A DNA stretch of 64,000 nucleotides from Azohydromonas lata NBRC 102462 (GCF_001571085.1 NZ_BCTC01000012.1:1-64000); one strand, 5' to 3'. Positions 19,946 through 29,724 are shown, counted from the stretch's first letter. Notes: generated from the sequence alone by a model not told the origin. Numbers and translations are program-made.

Positions 19946-20067
19946 GTTGTCCCAGCGCTGCTGCCCGAGCGAGGCGGCAGCGCGCAGTGATTCGGCAAAC
20001 TTTGGATTTTAGCCTGCTGCGGCGCTCTTCCCCGACAACAGGGGTGCAGCATGGACAATTCGGCCCC

Positions 20068-20922
20068 GTGAGCATCGACCACTACGAGAACTTTCCCGTC
20101 GCTTCCGTGCTGTGTCCGCCGTCCCTGCGCCCGGCGGTGGTGGCGATCTACCACTTCGCGCGCACGGCCGACGACATCGCTGACGAGGGCGACGCACCGG
20201 AGTCGCAGCGCCTTGCGGACCTGGCCGCCTACCGCATCGAGCTGCAGCGCTGCGCCGCGGGCGAACCCGCGCAGGACGCGCGCTGGCTCCACGTCTTTGG
20301 CCCGCTGGCCGTGCAGATGCGCCGCTTCGCGCTGCCGCCGCAGCTGCTGGCCGATCTGCTGAGCGCCTTCGAGCAGGACACCGGCAACCCCCGCTACCCC
20401 GACCGCGCCACGCTGCTGGACTACTGCCGCCGCTCGGCCGACCCCATAGGCCGGCTGCTGCTGCATCTCTACGGCGTGCGCGACGCGGTGGCGCTCCAGC
20501 AGTCCGACGCCATCTGCAGCGCGCTGCAGCTCATCAACTTCTGGCAGGACTTCAGCGTGGACCTGCCGCGCGGGCGCCACTACGCCCCGGTGGCCGACGC
20601 CGCGCGCCACGGCCTCACGCTGGAGCAGCTTCAAATGCAGCAGGACAGCCCCGCCACGCGCACCCTGGTGCGCGAGCTGTGCCTGTGGGCGCGCGAACTC
20701 ATGCTCAGCGGCGCCCCGCTCGTCCACCGGCTGCCGGGACGTGCCGGCTGGGAGCTGCGCCTGGTGGTGCAGGGTGGGCTGCGCATCCTTGAGAAAATCG
20801 AGCAAATGAATCACGCCACCCTCGCACGGCGCCCAAAGCTGGCCGCCCTGGATGCCCCGCGCCTGCTTTGGCGCGCCCTGGGCATGCGCGCCCGCCCCGC
20901 CACGGCCCGGAGCCCCGCATGA
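20068..20922 (+). CDS. hpnC: Squalene synthase HpnC
   Basis: The trans-isoprenyl diphosphate synthase that, in the HpnCDE route, converts presqualene diphosphate to hydroxysqualene. The protein starts VSIDHYENFPVASVL in family style and has the first aspartate motif ARTADDIADEGD and the second region INFWQDFSVDLPRGR. I take GTG at 20068 (284 residues); earlier in-frame GTGs at 20044 and 19987 are possible, and no strong ribosome-binding site decides. Its stop overlaps the hpnD start by four bases (ATGA), so the pair is translationally coupled. Confidence 0.9.
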   Translation: MSIDHYENFPVASVLCPPSLRPAVVAIYHFARTADDIADEGDAPESQRLADLAAYRIELQRCAAGEPAQDARWLHVFGPLAVQMRRFALPPQLLADLLSAFEQDTGNPRYPDRATLLDYCRRSADPIGRLLLHLYGVRDAVALQQSDAICSALQLINFWQDFSVDLPRGRHYAPVADAARHGLTLEQLQMQQDSPATRTLVRELCLWARELMLSGAPLVHRLPGRAGWELRLVVQGGLRILEKIEQMNHATLARRPKLAALDAPRLLWRALGMRARPATARSPA

Positions 20923-21773
20923 CGACGACGCCGCAGCAGTACGTGCAGGACAAGGCGGCCGCCAGCGGCTCGTCCTTCTACTACGCCTTCAGATTCCTGC
21001 CGCCGCCGCGGCGCGAGGCCATCACGGCCTTCTATGCCTTCTGCCGTGAAGTGGACGACGTGGTGGACGAGGCCCATGACCCCGGCGTGGCCGCCACCAA
21101 GCTCGCCTGGTGGCGCCAGGAGGTGGCGTCGGCCTTCGCCGGCAAGCCCAACCACCCGGTGATGCGCGCGCTCGCGCCCCACGTGGCCGACTACGGCATG
21201 GAAGCGCGCCAGCTCCTTGCCGTCATCGAGGGCTGCGAGATGGACCTGCAGCAAACGCGCTATCTGGACTTCCCTGCCCTGCAGCGCTATTGCCACCTGG
21301 TGGCCGGCATCGTGGGCGAAGTGGCCGCCAGCATCTTCGGCCGCACGCAGGACAAGACGCTGCAGTACGCGCACACGCTGGGTCTGGCCATGCAGCTCAC
21401 CAACATCATCCGTGACGTGGGCGAGGACGCGCGGCGCGGGCGCATCTATCTGCCGGTGAATGAGCTGCAGCGCTTTGACGTCAAGGCCCACGAGCTGCTC
21501 AAGCGCGAGGCGCCCTGGGGCTACAGCGATCGCTTCACCGCCCTCATGCGTTTCCAGGCCGAGCGCGCACACCGTCTCTACGACGAGGCCTTGGCCCTGC
21601 TGCCGGACGCCGACCGGCGCGAGCAGCGCCCCGGGCTGATGATGGCCGAGATCTACCGCACGCTGCTGCGCGAGATCGAGGCCGCCGACTTCCAGGTGCT
21701 GCACCAGCGCATCTCGCTCACGCCGCTGCGCAAGGTGTGGATCGCCATGCGCACCAACTGGCAGGCGCGCTGA
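20919..21773 (+). CDS. hpnD: Presqualene diphosphate synthase HpnD
   Basis: Joins two farnesyl diphosphates to presqualene diphosphate, the first step of the HpnCDE squalene route. 284 residues, with the aspartate-rich motifs FCREVDDVVDEAHD (about residues 45-58) and LTNIIRDVGEDARRGRIYLP (about 158-177), and YAFRFLPPPRREA near the N-terminus. The ATG at 20919 lies inside the end of hpnC. The hpnE GTG follows one base after the stop codon. Confidence 0.95.
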   Translation: MTTTPQQYVQDKAAASGSSFYYAFRFLPPPRREAITAFYAFCREVDDVVDEAHDPGVAATKLAWWRQEVASAFAGKPNHPVMRALAPHVADYGMEARQLLAVIEGCEMDLQQTRYLDFPALQRYCHLVAGIVGEVAASIFGRTQDKTLQYAHTLGLAMQLTNIIRDVGEDARRGRIYLPVNELQRFDVKAHELLKREAPWGYSDRFTALMRFQAERAHRLYDEALALLPDADRREQRPGLMMAEIYRTLLREIEAADFQVLHQRISLTPLRKVWIAMRTNWQAR

Positions 21774-21774
21774 C

Positions 21775-23085
21775 GTGGCCGCGCCCGCCCTGCCCCAACG
21801 CGCGGCGCGGCCACTGCGCGTGGGCGTCATCGGCGGCGGTTGGGCGGGCCTGGCCGCGGCGGTGGAGGCGGTTTCACGCGGCCATCACGTCACGCTTTTC
21901 GAGATGGCGCCGCGCCTGGGTGGACGCGCCCGCGCCTTGCCCGATGGCGTGCTGGACAACGGACAGCACATCCTCATTGGCGCCTACCGCCAGACGCTGG
22001 AGATCATGCGCCGCGTCGGCGTGGACCCCGCACAGGTGCTGCAGCGGCTGCCGCTGGCCCTGGTGACGCCGGACGGCCGCGGGCTGCGCCTGCCGCCGGG
22101 GCCGCCGCTGGCCACCTTCGGCTGGGCCGTCATGCGCCGCCCGGGCTGGAGCCTGCGTGAGCGGCTTGGGCTGCTGGGCGCCTCGTTGCGCTGGGCGGCC
22201 ATGCGTTTCACCTGCCCGGCCGACTGGAGCGTGGCGACGCTGTGCGAAAGCCTGTCGCCGCGCGTGCGCGCCGAGCTGATCGATCCCCTGTGCGTGGCCG
22301 CGCTCAACACGCCCGCCGACCGCGCCAGCGCCACCGTGTTCCTGCGCGTGCTCAAGGACGCCCTCTTCGGCGGCGCCGGCGCGGCCGACCTGCTGTTGCC
22401 GCGCCGCCCGCTCTCGGCCCTGCTGCCGGAGCCGGCCGGCGACTGGCTGCGCCGCCACGGCGCCACGCTGCGCGTGGCCAGCCGCGTGCAGGCCGTGTCG
22501 CGCGAAGGCCACACATGGCTGGTGCAGGACGAGCGCTTCGACGCCGTGGTGCTGGCCGCCAGCGCCACCGAGGCTTCGCGGCTGGCCCAACCGCTTGCCC
22601 CGCAATGGGCCGCGCAGACGGCGGCGCTGCAGTACGAGCCCATCGTCACCGTCTACCTGGAAAGCGCCGGCAGCCGACTGCCGCTGCCCATGCTGCAGTT
22701 GCATGAATCCGACACCGCGCCGGCGCAATTCGTCTTCGACCATGGGGTGTTGGGCGGCACGCCGGGCCGCTTTGCCGCCGTGGTCAGCGGCGCGGCGCCC
22801 TGGACCGCGCGCGGCCTGCAGGCCACGGGCGAGGCCGTGCAAGCCCAGCTGCTGCGCGACTTCCCCGCCGGCATCTGGCGCAATCCGCCCAGCGTCAAGC
22901 GCGTGGTGGCCGAGCGCCGCGCCACCTTCGCCTGCACACCGTCGCTGCAACGCCCGCCGGCGCAGGTCGCGCCGGGCCTGTGGGCGGCCGGAGACTATGT
23001 GCAAGGGCCTTATCCCGCCACGCTGGAAGGTGCGGTGCGTGCCGGCATCGCCGCCGTCCACGCCCTGGAAAACGCCCCCAGCTGA
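21775..23085 (+). CDS. hpnE: Hydroxysqualene dehydroxylase HpnE
   Basis: An FAD-dependent amine-oxidase-fold enzyme that reduces hydroxysqualene to squalene. The 436-residue protein has the dinucleotide-binding motif VGVIGGGWAGLAAAVEA near residue 15, the LGGRAR motif, and the C-terminal FAD contact WAAGDYVQGPYPATLEGAVRAG. GTG start at 21775, one base after hpnD. The product squalene would normally be cyclised to hopanoids, but no squalene-hopene cyclase gene lies in the window. Confidence 0.94.
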   Translation: MAAPALPQRAARPLRVGVIGGGWAGLAAAVEAVSRGHHVTLFEMAPRLGGRARALPDGVLDNGQHILIGAYRQTLEIMRRVGVDPAQVLQRLPLALVTPDGRGLRLPPGPPLATFGWAVMRRPGWSLRERLGLLGASLRWAAMRFTCPADWSVATLCESLSPRVRAELIDPLCVAALNTPADRASATVFLRVLKDALFGGAGAADLLLPRRPLSALLPEPAGDWLRRHGATLRVASRVQAVSREGHTWLVQDERFDAVVLAASATEASRLAQPLAPQWAAQTAALQYEPIVTVYLESAGSRLPLPMLQLHESDTAPAQFVFDHGVLGGTPGRFAAVVSGAAPWTARGLQATGEAVQAQLLRDFPAGIWRNPPSVKRVVAERRATFACTPSLQRPPAQVAPGLWAAGDYVQGPYPATLEGAVRAGIAAVHALENAPS

Positions 23086-23260
23086 GGCTTGTGTCCCCGC
23101 CAGGCGGCACCTTTGCGCACGCCGGGCCAACCCTGGGGCTATGTGCTTCGCCCCTGCCGTGCAAGGCTGCACACTGCGGAGAAACCCCTAGCGGTCATGT
23201 CAAGCAGCAAAGTGAATTTTCGCGATGCAAAATATTGGCAACCACAGCACAATCAGCCCC

Positions 23261-24037
23261 ATGCAGAAAAAGGAACTCCAGACGCCCACGATCCAGGTCC
23301 TGGAGCGCAGCTTTGCCCTGCTGGATGTACTGGCTGCGCATCGGGAACCGGTTTCTTTGAAGCAAATCAGCGAACGCACCGGACTTCACCCCTCGACGGC
23401 GCACCGCATCCTCAACGACCTGGCCGCCGGCCGCTTCGTGGACCGCCCCGAGGCCGGCAGCTATCGCCTGGGCATGCGGCTGTTGGAGCTGGGCAACCTC
23501 GTCAAGGCACGGCTGGACGTGCGCGACGCGGCGCTCAACCCCATGCGCGAGCTGCACAAGATCACGCACCAGACGGTCAACCTCTCGGTGCGCCAGGGCG
23601 ACGAGATCGTCTACATCGAGCGCACTTACAGCGAACGCTCCGGCATGCAGGTGGTGCGCGCCGTGGGCGGCCGCGCGCCGCTGCATCTCACCTCCGTGGG
23701 CAAGCTCTTTCTCGCCCACGACGAACCCCAGCGCGTGCGCGCCTACGCCGCGCGCACGGGCCTGGCCGGGCACACGCGCAACAGCATCACGGACCTGCAG
23801 CGGCTGGAGCGCGAGCTCGGCAACGTGCGCCAGCAAGGCATTGCCCGCGACGACGAGGAGCTGGAGCTGGGCGTGCGCTGCATGGCCGCGGGTATCTACG
23901 ACGACCAGAACCAGCTCGTGGCCGGGCTGTCGCTGTCGGCCCCTTCCGACCGCTTGGAAGAAGGCTGGATAGAGCGCATCAAGTCCACCGCCGCCGAGAT
24001 TTCACGCGCCCTGGGCCAGCAGGCCCACCAGGGCTGA
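23261..24037 (+). CDS. IclR family transcriptional regulator
   Basis: A 258-residue DNA-binding regulator. The N-terminal winged helix-turn-helix spans about residues 12-75 (LKQISERTGLHPSTAHRILNDLA is the recognition region) and the C-terminal effector domain follows, with SVGKLFLAHDEP and the Cys-containing LGVRCMAAGIYD segment. I choose the ATG at 23261 (MQKKELQTPTIQVLERS); an in-frame ATG at 23225 would add twelve residues. No adjacent catabolic operon suggests its target. The effector is unknown. Confidence 0.9.
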   Translation: MQKKELQTPTIQVLERSFALLDVLAAHREPVSLKQISERTGLHPSTAHRILNDLAAGRFVDRPEAGSYRLGMRLLELGNLVKARLDVRDAALNPMRELHKITHQTVNLSVRQGDEIVYIERTYSERSGMQVVRAVGGRAPLHLTSVGKLFLAHDEPQRVRAYAARTGLAGHTRNSITDLQRLERELGNVRQQGIARDDEELELGVRCMAAGIYDDQNQLVAGLSLSAPSDRLEEGWIERIKSTAAEISRALGQQAHQG

Positions 24038-24094
24038 AGAGGGACGACACGGGACGCCTGGAAGTCCGCCGTCCTTCCGCTCCACCGGTCCATG

Positions 24095-24124
24095 AAAAAA
24101 GGCCTGTCCGCTGGACAGGCCTTT
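24095..24124. terminator. Bidirectional terminator between the IclR gene and pbpG
   Basis: AAAGGCCTGTCC and GGACAGGCCTTT form a perfect 12-pair stem with a three-base loop. A-rich sequence precedes it and T-rich sequence follows, so it can stop transcription from both converging genes. Confidence 0.9.
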
Positions 24125-24146
24125 CGCATTGGAACCCAGGCTGGAA

Positions 24147-25175
24147 TCAGTCGCCGTGCTTGGCCATCGCCTTGACGCCGGACTCGGCACCTTGCAACAG
24201 CCACTTGCGCAGCCGCTCGGCATCGCCGATACGCGAGTACTTACCGGCGGAATCCAGCAGCACCATGATGAGCTTGCGCCCGGCCAGGTCGGCCTGCATC
24301 ACCAGGCAGCGGCCCGCCTCGGTGATGTAGCCCGTCTTTTGCAGGCCGATGTCCCAGGTGCCGCCGCGCACCAGGCCGTTGGTGTTGTGGAAAGTCACCT
24401 GACGGCTGCCTACCATCACCTGATGCTCGGTCGAGGTCGAGAACTCCCGCACCACCGGGTTGCTGCCGTGCGCGTACTTCACCAGCGCCGCGAGGTCGCG
24501 CGCGCTGGACTGGTTGCGGCTGGAGAGCCCGGTGGGCTCGGCGTAGTGGGTATCGTTCATGCCCAGCTCGCGTGCCTTGTGGTTCATGGCCGCGACAAAG
24601 GCTTCCTCGCCACCGGGGTAGTGGCGCCCAAGCGCGCTGGCGGCGCGGTTCTCGGAGGCCATCAGCGCCAAGTGCAGCATCTCTTCACGCGTGAGCCGAG
24701 TGCCCACGGCCAGGCGCGAGCTGCTGTTCTTCTCGGTGTCCACGTCTTCCTGCGTGACCGTCAGCACCTCGTCCATAGGCAGCTTGGCCTCGGTCACCAC
24801 CACTGCCGTCATCAGCTTGGTGATGGAGGCAATGGGCAGCACGGCCTGCGGGTTCTTGCTGAACAGGATTTCGTTGGTGTCCTGGTCCATCACCAGCGCG
24901 ACGCTGGACTTCAAGTCCAGCGGATCGCTGGTGCTGTGCAGCCCGTAGATCTGTCCGAAAGAGGCGCGAGCCGGCGCCGGCTCGTCGGCCACCACGCTGC
25001 GGCGCGCCAGCACCGCGCGCACCTTCGTCTTCTCCACCTTGGCCTCGACGCGCGGCGCGACCTTTCGCACCGGTTTTCGGGCGGCCGCTTCGGCCACATG
25101 AGGCTGCAAAAAGGCCGCGCCGACCAACAAGGTCAGCGACCAACTCATCAAGCGGAGGTTATGAAGGCGACGCAC
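24147..25175 (-). CDS. pbpG: D-alanyl-D-alanine endopeptidase (penicillin-binding protein 7)
   Basis: A periplasmic serine peptidase of the S11 family that cuts peptidoglycan cross-links. 342 residues with a signal peptide (cleavage near AEAAARK). The three penicillin-binding motifs are present: S117-I-T-K120, S174-E-N and K280-T-G. A Lys/Arg/Val-rich linker (about 32-60) precedes the catalytic domain. PbpG rather than DacA is suggested by the length and the short C-terminus without a PBP5-type amphipathic anchor. Confidence 0.9.
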   Translation of the reverse strand: MRRLHNLRLMSWSLTLLVGAAFLQPHVAEAAARKPVRKVAPRVEAKVEKTKVRAVLARRSVVADEPAPARASFGQIYGLHSTSDPLDLKSSVALVMDQDTNEILFSKNPQAVLPIASITKLMTAVVVTEAKLPMDEVLTVTQEDVDTEKNSSSRLAVGTRLTREEMLHLALMASENRAASALGRHYPGGEEAFVAAMNHKARELGMNDTHYAEPTGLSSRNQSSARDLAALVKYAHGSNPVVREFSTSTEHQVMVGSRQVTFHNTNGLVRGGTWDIGLQKTGYITEAGRCLVMQADLAGRKLIMVLLDSAGKYSRIGDAERLRKWLLQGAESGVKAMAKHGD

Positions 25176-25310
25176 GGTAGAACTTCCGGACTGCGGGGGC
25201 GGCAGAGTTTACGGGAGGGCAAAAACATATGCAATATCAAAAACTTAGAGAGACTTCCTCAAGTTCGACTTGCACATGATCCAGTCCCTGCGGGCCAGCC
25301 GCACCCCTTG

Positions 25311-26852
25311 CTAGCCCTGCGCAGCCACTCGCTCGGCCTGGCTCTGCAGCTTGTTGAGAGCCGACAGATAAGCCTTGGCCGAGGCGATGACGATGTCGGG
25401 GTCAGCCCCCACACCGTTGACCACCCGGCCACCGAGTTGCAAACGCACCGTCACCTCGCCCTGAGATTCTGTGCTGCCTGAGGTGATGGCATTGACCGAA
25501 TACAGCAACAGTTCCGCACCACTTCTTACTTTCGACTCAATCGCCTTGAGGCTGGCATCCACCGGGCCGTTGCCTTCACTTTCCGCATGGTGCTCCGCCT
25601 CGCCGGCAGCAAACACCACACGGGCAAAGGGCCGCTCGCCGGTCTCGGAGCGCTGAGCCAGGGAGAGCAAACGGTAATGCTCGTGTTCACTGGTAACGCT
25701 CTCGTCGCCCAGCAGCGCGATGATGTCTTCGTCGAAGATCTCGCTCTTGCGGTCGGCCAGGTCCTTGAAGCGGGCAAAGGCGGCGTTGAGCTCGGCCTCT
25801 GACTCCAGCTCCACGCCCAGCTCCTGCAGGCGCTGGCGGAAGGCGTTGCGGCCTGAGAGCTTGCCCAGGACGATCTTGTTGGCGCTCCAGCCCACGTCCT
25901 CGGCACGCATGATCTCGTAGGTGTCGCGCGCCTTGAGCACGCCGTCCTGGTGGATGCCGCTGGCGTGCGCAAAGGCATTGGCCCCCACCACCGCCTTGTT
26001 GGGCTGCACCACGAAGCCCGTGGTCTGCGCCACCAGGCGCGAGGCCGGGACGATCTGCGAGGTGTCGATGCCCACCTCCAGGTCGAAGTGGTCTCGCCGC
26101 GTCTTCACGGCCATCACGACTTCTTCCAGCGAGGTGTTGCCGGCGCGCTCACCCAGGCCATTGATGGTGCATTCCACCTGGCGAGCACCGCCTATCTTCA
26201 CGCCGGCCAGCGAGTTGGCCACGGCCATGCCCAGGTCGTTGTGGCAGTGCACGGACCAGATGGCCTTGTCGGCGTTGGGCACGCGCTCGCGCAGCATGCG
26301 TATGAAGTTGCCGTACAGCTCAGGAATGGCGTAGCCCACGGTATCGGGCACGTTGATGGTGGTGGCGCCCTCCTCGATCACGGCCTCCAGCACGCGGCAC
26401 AGGAAGTCGGGGTCGGAGCGGTAGCCGTCTTCCGGAGAGAACTCGATGTCCGGGCAGAGGTTGCGCGCGAAGCGCACCGCCAGCCGCGCCTGCTCCAGCA
26501 CCTGCTCGCGCGTCATGCGCAGCTTCTTCTCCATGTGGAGCTCGCTGGTGGCGATGAAAGTGTGGATGCGCGAGCGCGGCGCCTCCTTGAGCGCCTCGGC
26601 GGCGCGGGCAATGTCGCGGTCATTGGCACGGGCCAGCGAGCACACGGTGGCCTCGCGGATGTGCGAGGCGATGGTGCGCACGGCCTCGAAGTCGCCGGGG
26701 CTGGCGGCGGCGAAACCGGCCTCGATCACGTCCACGCGCAGCCGCTCCAGTTGCCGCGCGATGCGCAGCTTCTCGTCGCGGGTCATGGAGGCGCCGGGCG
26801 ACTGCTCGCCGTCACGCAAGGTGGTGTCAAAAATGATCAGCTTGTCGCTCAT
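25311..26852 (-). CDS. leuA: 2-isopropylmalate synthase, type 1
   Basis: Condenses acetyl-CoA with 2-oxoisovalerate in the first committed step of leucine synthesis. 513 residues with the catalytic TIM barrel ([13 protein letters not shown] at the N-terminus, [13 protein letters not shown] metal site, [12 protein letters not shown]) and a C-terminal regulatory domain that binds leucine (after about residue 390). It is of the E. coli-like type. It starts only 13 bases after the stop of a second, type 2 isopropylmalate synthase, so the two probably share a transcript. Confidence 0.95.
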   Translation of the reverse strand: MSDKLIIFDTTLRDGEQSPGASMTRDEKLRIARQLERLRVDVIEAGFAAASPGDFEAVRTIASHIREATVCSLARANDRDIARAAEALKEAPRSRIHTFIATSELHMEKKLRMTREQVLEQARLAVRFARNLCPDIEFSPEDGYRSDPDFLCRVLEAVIEEGATTINVPDTVGYAIPELYGNFIRMLRERVPNADKAIWSVHCHNDLGMAVANSLAGVKIGGARQVECTINGLGERAGNTSLEEVVMAVKTRRDHFDLEVGIDTSQIVPASRLVAQTTGFVVQPNKAVVGANAFAHASGIHQDGVLKARDTYEIMRAEDVGWSANKIVLGKLSGRNAFRQRLQELGVELESEAELNAAFARFKDLADRKSEIFDEDIIALLGDESVTSEHEHYRLLSLAQRSETGERPFARVVFAAGEAEHHAESEGNGPVDASLKAIESKVRSGAELLLYSVNAITSGSTESQGEVTVRLQLGGRVVNGVGADPDIVIASAKAYLSALNKLQSQAERVAAQG

Positions 26853-26865
26853 GTCCGTGTCTCCT

Positions 26866-28554
26866 TCAGGCAGCCTGTTCCTGCGCCGCGGCGGGCATCA
26901 CCCCGGTGCCGGCGCGCGCCAGCCCCGACAGCAGCGCCTTGAGCGAGGCGTTGACGATGTTGGCGTCCACGCCGGCGCCAAACAGCACCTGCGCGCCCAC
27001 GCGCATTTCTATGTAGGCGGCCGCGCGTGCCTGTGCGCCCGCGCCCAACGAGTGCTCGTGGTAGTCGAGCACCTGCACTTCCGCGCCGGTGTGCGCACGC
27101 AGCGCGGCCACGAAGGCATCCACCGGGCCGTTGCCCTCGCCGTGCAGCAGCAGCGCCTGGCCCTCCACCGTGGCCTGCGCCTGCACGCGCATGGCGCTGC
27201 CGGCCTCTTCCAGCCGCACGGCGCCCAACGCGACGCGCTCCAGCCGGTACTCGCGGTCGAACAGCGCCCACAGGTCGGCGGCGCCGAGCTCGCGGCCTTC
27301 GAGGTCCATGACCTGCTGCACGCGGCGGCTGAACTCCATCTGCAGCCGGCGCGGCAGCACCAGGCCGTATTCCTTTTCCAGCAAGTAGGCGATGCCGCCC
27401 TTGCCCGACTGGCTGTTGACGCGGATGACGGCCTCGTAGCTGCGGCCCAGGTCCTGCGGATCTATGGGCAGGTAGGGCATTTCCCAGACGTCGCCTTCCT
27501 TGCGCGCGGCAAAGGCCTTCTTGATGGCGTCCTGGTGAGAGCCGGAAAAGGAGGTGTAGACCAGATCGCCCACATACGGATGGCGTGCCGGCACGGGCAA
27601 CTGGTTGCAGTGCTCCACGGTGCGGCGGATGTCGTCGATCTCAGAAAAATCCAGCCCGGGCGACACGCCCTGGGAATAGAGGTTGAGCGCGACGTTGACG
27701 ATGTCCAGGTTGCCCGTGCGCTCGCCGTTGCCGAAGAGGCAGCCTTCGAGCCGGTCGGCGCCGGCCATGAGGGCCAGCTCCGCCGCCGCCGTGCCCGTGC
27801 CGCGGTCGTTGTGCGGGTGCACGGACAGCACGATGGCCTCGCGCCGCTGCAGGTGGCGGTGCATCCACTCCACCATGTCCGCGAACACGTTGGGCGTGGA
27901 GTGCTCCACGGTGGAGGGCAAATTGATGATGCACTTGCGCTCGGCCGTGGGCGCCCACTCGGCCGTCACCGCGTCCACCACGCGCTTGCTGAACTCCAGC
28001 TCCGTGCCCGAGAACATCTCCGGCGAGTACTGGAAGGTCCACTGCGTCTCGGGATGGCCGGCGGCCAGCTCGCGAATGAGCCGCGCGTGCGAGACGGCCA
28101 GCTCCACGATGCCGTCCTCGTCCAGCCCAAGCACCACGCGGCGCATCATGGGCGCGGTGGCGTTGTAGACGTGGACGATGGCGCGCGGCACGCCCTGCAG
28201 CGCCTCGAAGGTGCGGCGGATCAGCGGCTCGCGTGCCGGGGTGAGCACCTGGATGGTGACGTCGTCCGGGATCAGGCCGCCCTCGATGAGCTGGCGCACG
28301 AAGTCGAAATCCGCCTGCGAGGCCGAGGGGAAGCCCACCTCGATTTCCTTGAAGCCGATGTCCACCAGCGTGCTGAACAGGCGCATCTTGCGCGCCGGAT
28401 CCATGGGCTCGATCAGCGCCTGGTTGCCGTCGCGCAGGTCCACGCTGCACCACAGCGGCGCGCGCGTGATCACGGCGTCCGGCCAAGTGCGCTCGGCCAG
28501 CCGCACCGGCGCGAAAGCACGGTATTTCTGGGCGGGGTCGGACAACATCGGCAT
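26866..28554 (-). CDS. leuA: 2-isopropylmalate synthase, type 2
   Basis: A second isopropylmalate synthase, 562 residues, of the longer type found in actinobacteria. It has [19 protein letters not shown], the metal-binding HPHNDRGTG and [14 protein letters not shown], and a C-terminal LeuA allosteric domain. The ATG at 28554 ([12 protein letters not shown]) follows AGGAG. Between this gene and its promoter lies a leader peptide and a terminator hairpin, so leucine supply should control it. Why the genome keeps two adjacent synthases of different type is unclear; different feedback sensitivity is a possible reason. Confidence 0.95.
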   Translation of the reverse strand: MPMLSDPAQKYRAFAPVRLAERTWPDAVITRAPLWCSVDLRDGNQALIEPMDPARKMRLFSTLVDIGFKEIEVGFPSASQADFDFVRQLIEGGLIPDDVTIQVLTPAREPLIRRTFEALQGVPRAIVHVYNATAPMMRRVVLGLDEDGIVELAVSHARLIRELAAGHPETQWTFQYSPEMFSGTELEFSKRVVDAVTAEWAPTAERKCIINLPSTVEHSTPNVFADMVEWMHRHLQRREAIVLSVHPHNDRGTGTAAAELALMAGADRLEGCLFGNGERTGNLDIVNVALNLYSQGVSPGLDFSEIDDIRRTVEHCNQLPVPARHPYVGDLVYTSFSGSHQDAIKKAFAARKEGDVWEMPYLPIDPQDLGRSYEAVIRVNSQSGKGGIAYLLEKEYGLVLPRRLQMEFSRRVQQVMDLEGRELGAADLWALFDREYRLERVALGAVRLEEAGSAMRVQAQATVEGQALLLHGEGNGPVDAFVAALRAHTGAEVQVLDYHEHSLGAGAQARAAAYIEMRVGAQVLFGAGVDANIVNASLKALLSGLARAGTGVMPAAAQEQAA

Positions 28555-28596
28555 CAAGATCTCCTGGAGAAAACGAAGACTCGCAGCCACGGAATG

Positions 28597-28637
28597 AAAA
28601 AACAAAACGGCCCGCTGCGAGACGCTGGCGGGCCGTT
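28597..28637 (-). terminator. Attenuator terminator before leuA
   Basis: On the minus strand AACGGCCCGC pairs perfectly with GCGGGCCGTT across a 12-base loop and is followed by TTTTGTTTTTT, a strong terminator, yet it lies in the leader of leuA, 43 bases before its ATG. Its 5' arm contains GCCCGC, which could instead pair with GCGGGC at 28670-28675 at the end of the leader peptide, giving an antiterminator. Confidence 0.85.
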
Positions 28638-28662
28638 GATCCGTGTGTAAGGACGAAGTCGA

Positions 28663-28722
28663 TCAGCGCGCCCGCGGCACTCCTAGAAGCAGTAGCGAAA
28701 AGACAGCGGCGCGGGACGACAT
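28663..28722 (-). CDS. leuL: Leucine leader peptide (attenuation)
   Basis: A 19-residue ORF, MSSRAAVFSLLLLGVPRAR, read from ATG at 28722 to TGA at 28663. Its four consecutive leucine codons are CTA, CTG, CTT and CTA, two of them rare in GC-rich genomes. When charged tRNA-Leu is scarce a ribosome would stall there and free the following GCGGGC to block the downstream terminator. A TATATT box at 28729-28734 would put the transcription start close to the ATG, so the leader could be translated from a leaderless transcript; that part is inference. Confidence 0.85.
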   Translation of the reverse strand: MSSRAAVFSLLLLGVPRAR

Positions 28723-28817
28723 CGGCTCAATATAGCACGCCCCTTTCGGGGCACCCCTTGGGGGGTTGTCCATCGCGCCGATAGCGTGCACGCGGCACGC
28801 GAATCGGCCCAGGAGAT

Positions 28818-29654
28818 TCAGCGGTGCAGCCCCGCCTCGTCAGGCTCGTCGGTGGACGTGGCGATCACGCTCACCGGCTTGCCCTTGCTGCGCTTGTAGG
28901 CATAGACCGCGTAGCCGGAGAAGCCATACACCACGAACAGCGCGAACAGCACCATGGGCGGGTGGATGTTGATCACCGCAATGCCCAGCGCGATGGCCAC
29001 GATCACGATGAAGGGCACCGTGCGCTTGAAGCTCACGTCCTTGAAGCTGTAGAAGGGGACGTTGGTCACCATGGTCAGGCCCGCATACAGCGTGAGCGCG
29101 AAGGCCGTCCAGCGCAGCCACTCCACGTTCCAGGCGTCGCGCCAGCCGGCGGCATCCATCACCCAGATGAAGCCGATGATCAGCGCCGCCGCCGCCGGGC
29201 TGGGCAGCCCCTGGAAGAAGCGCTTGTCGACCACGCCGATGTTGGTGTTGAAGCGCGCCAGCCGCAGCGCCGCGCCGGAGCAGTAGACGAAGGCGGCAAT
29301 CCAGCCGGGCTTGCCCAGGCCCTTGAGCGCCCACTCGTAGACGATGAGCGCCGGCGCCGCGCCGAAGCTCACCATGTCGGAGAGGCTGTCCATCTGCTCG
29401 CCGAAGGCGCTTTGCGTGTTGGTCATGCGCGCCACACGCCCGTCCAAGCTGTCCAGCACGGCGGCACAAAAGATGCCGATGGCCGCCTGCTCGAAGCTTC
29501 CGTTCATCGCCATCACCACGGCATAGAAACCGCCGAACAGTGCGGCCAGCGTGAACAGGTTGGGCAGGATGTAAATGCCCTTGCGGCGCGGACGCGGCGG
29601 CTCGTGCGCCTCGGCGTCATCGGCGTCGCGGTCGTGGATCACGTCGTCGCTCAT
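28818..29654 (-). CDS. pssA: CDP-diacylglycerol-serine O-phosphatidyltransferase
   Basis: Makes phosphatidylserine, the precursor of phosphatidylethanolamine, in the inner membrane. 278 residues with several membrane segments and the CDP-alcohol phosphotransferase motif DG-x2-AR-x8-G-x3-D-x3-D in LDGRVARMTNTQSAFGEQMD (about residues 73-92) and the aspartate just after it. The ATG at 29654 begins MSDDVIHDRDADD, a charged cytoplasmic N-terminus. It lies between ilvC and the leucine genes, an arrangement often seen in Burkholderiales. Confidence 0.95.
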   Translation of the reverse strand: MSDDVIHDRDADDAEAHEPPRPRRKGIYILPNLFTLAALFGGFYAVVMAMNGSFEQAAIGIFCAAVLDSLDGRVARMTNTQSAFGEQMDSLSDMVSFGAAPALIVYEWALKGLGKPGWIAAFVYCSGAALRLARFNTNIGVVDKRFFQGLPSPAAAALIIGFIWVMDAAGWRDAWNVEWLRWTAFALTLYAGLTMVTNVPFYSFKDVSFKRTVPFIVIVAIALGIAVINIHPPMVLFALFVVYGFSGYAVYAYKRSKGKPVSVIATSTDEPDEAGLHR

Positions 29655-29724
29655 GCAGCACGAACGCGGCCTCTTGGGCCGCGCTTGGGGGGTCGAATTT
29701 TCATGCGCGCGAGGATACCCGAAT

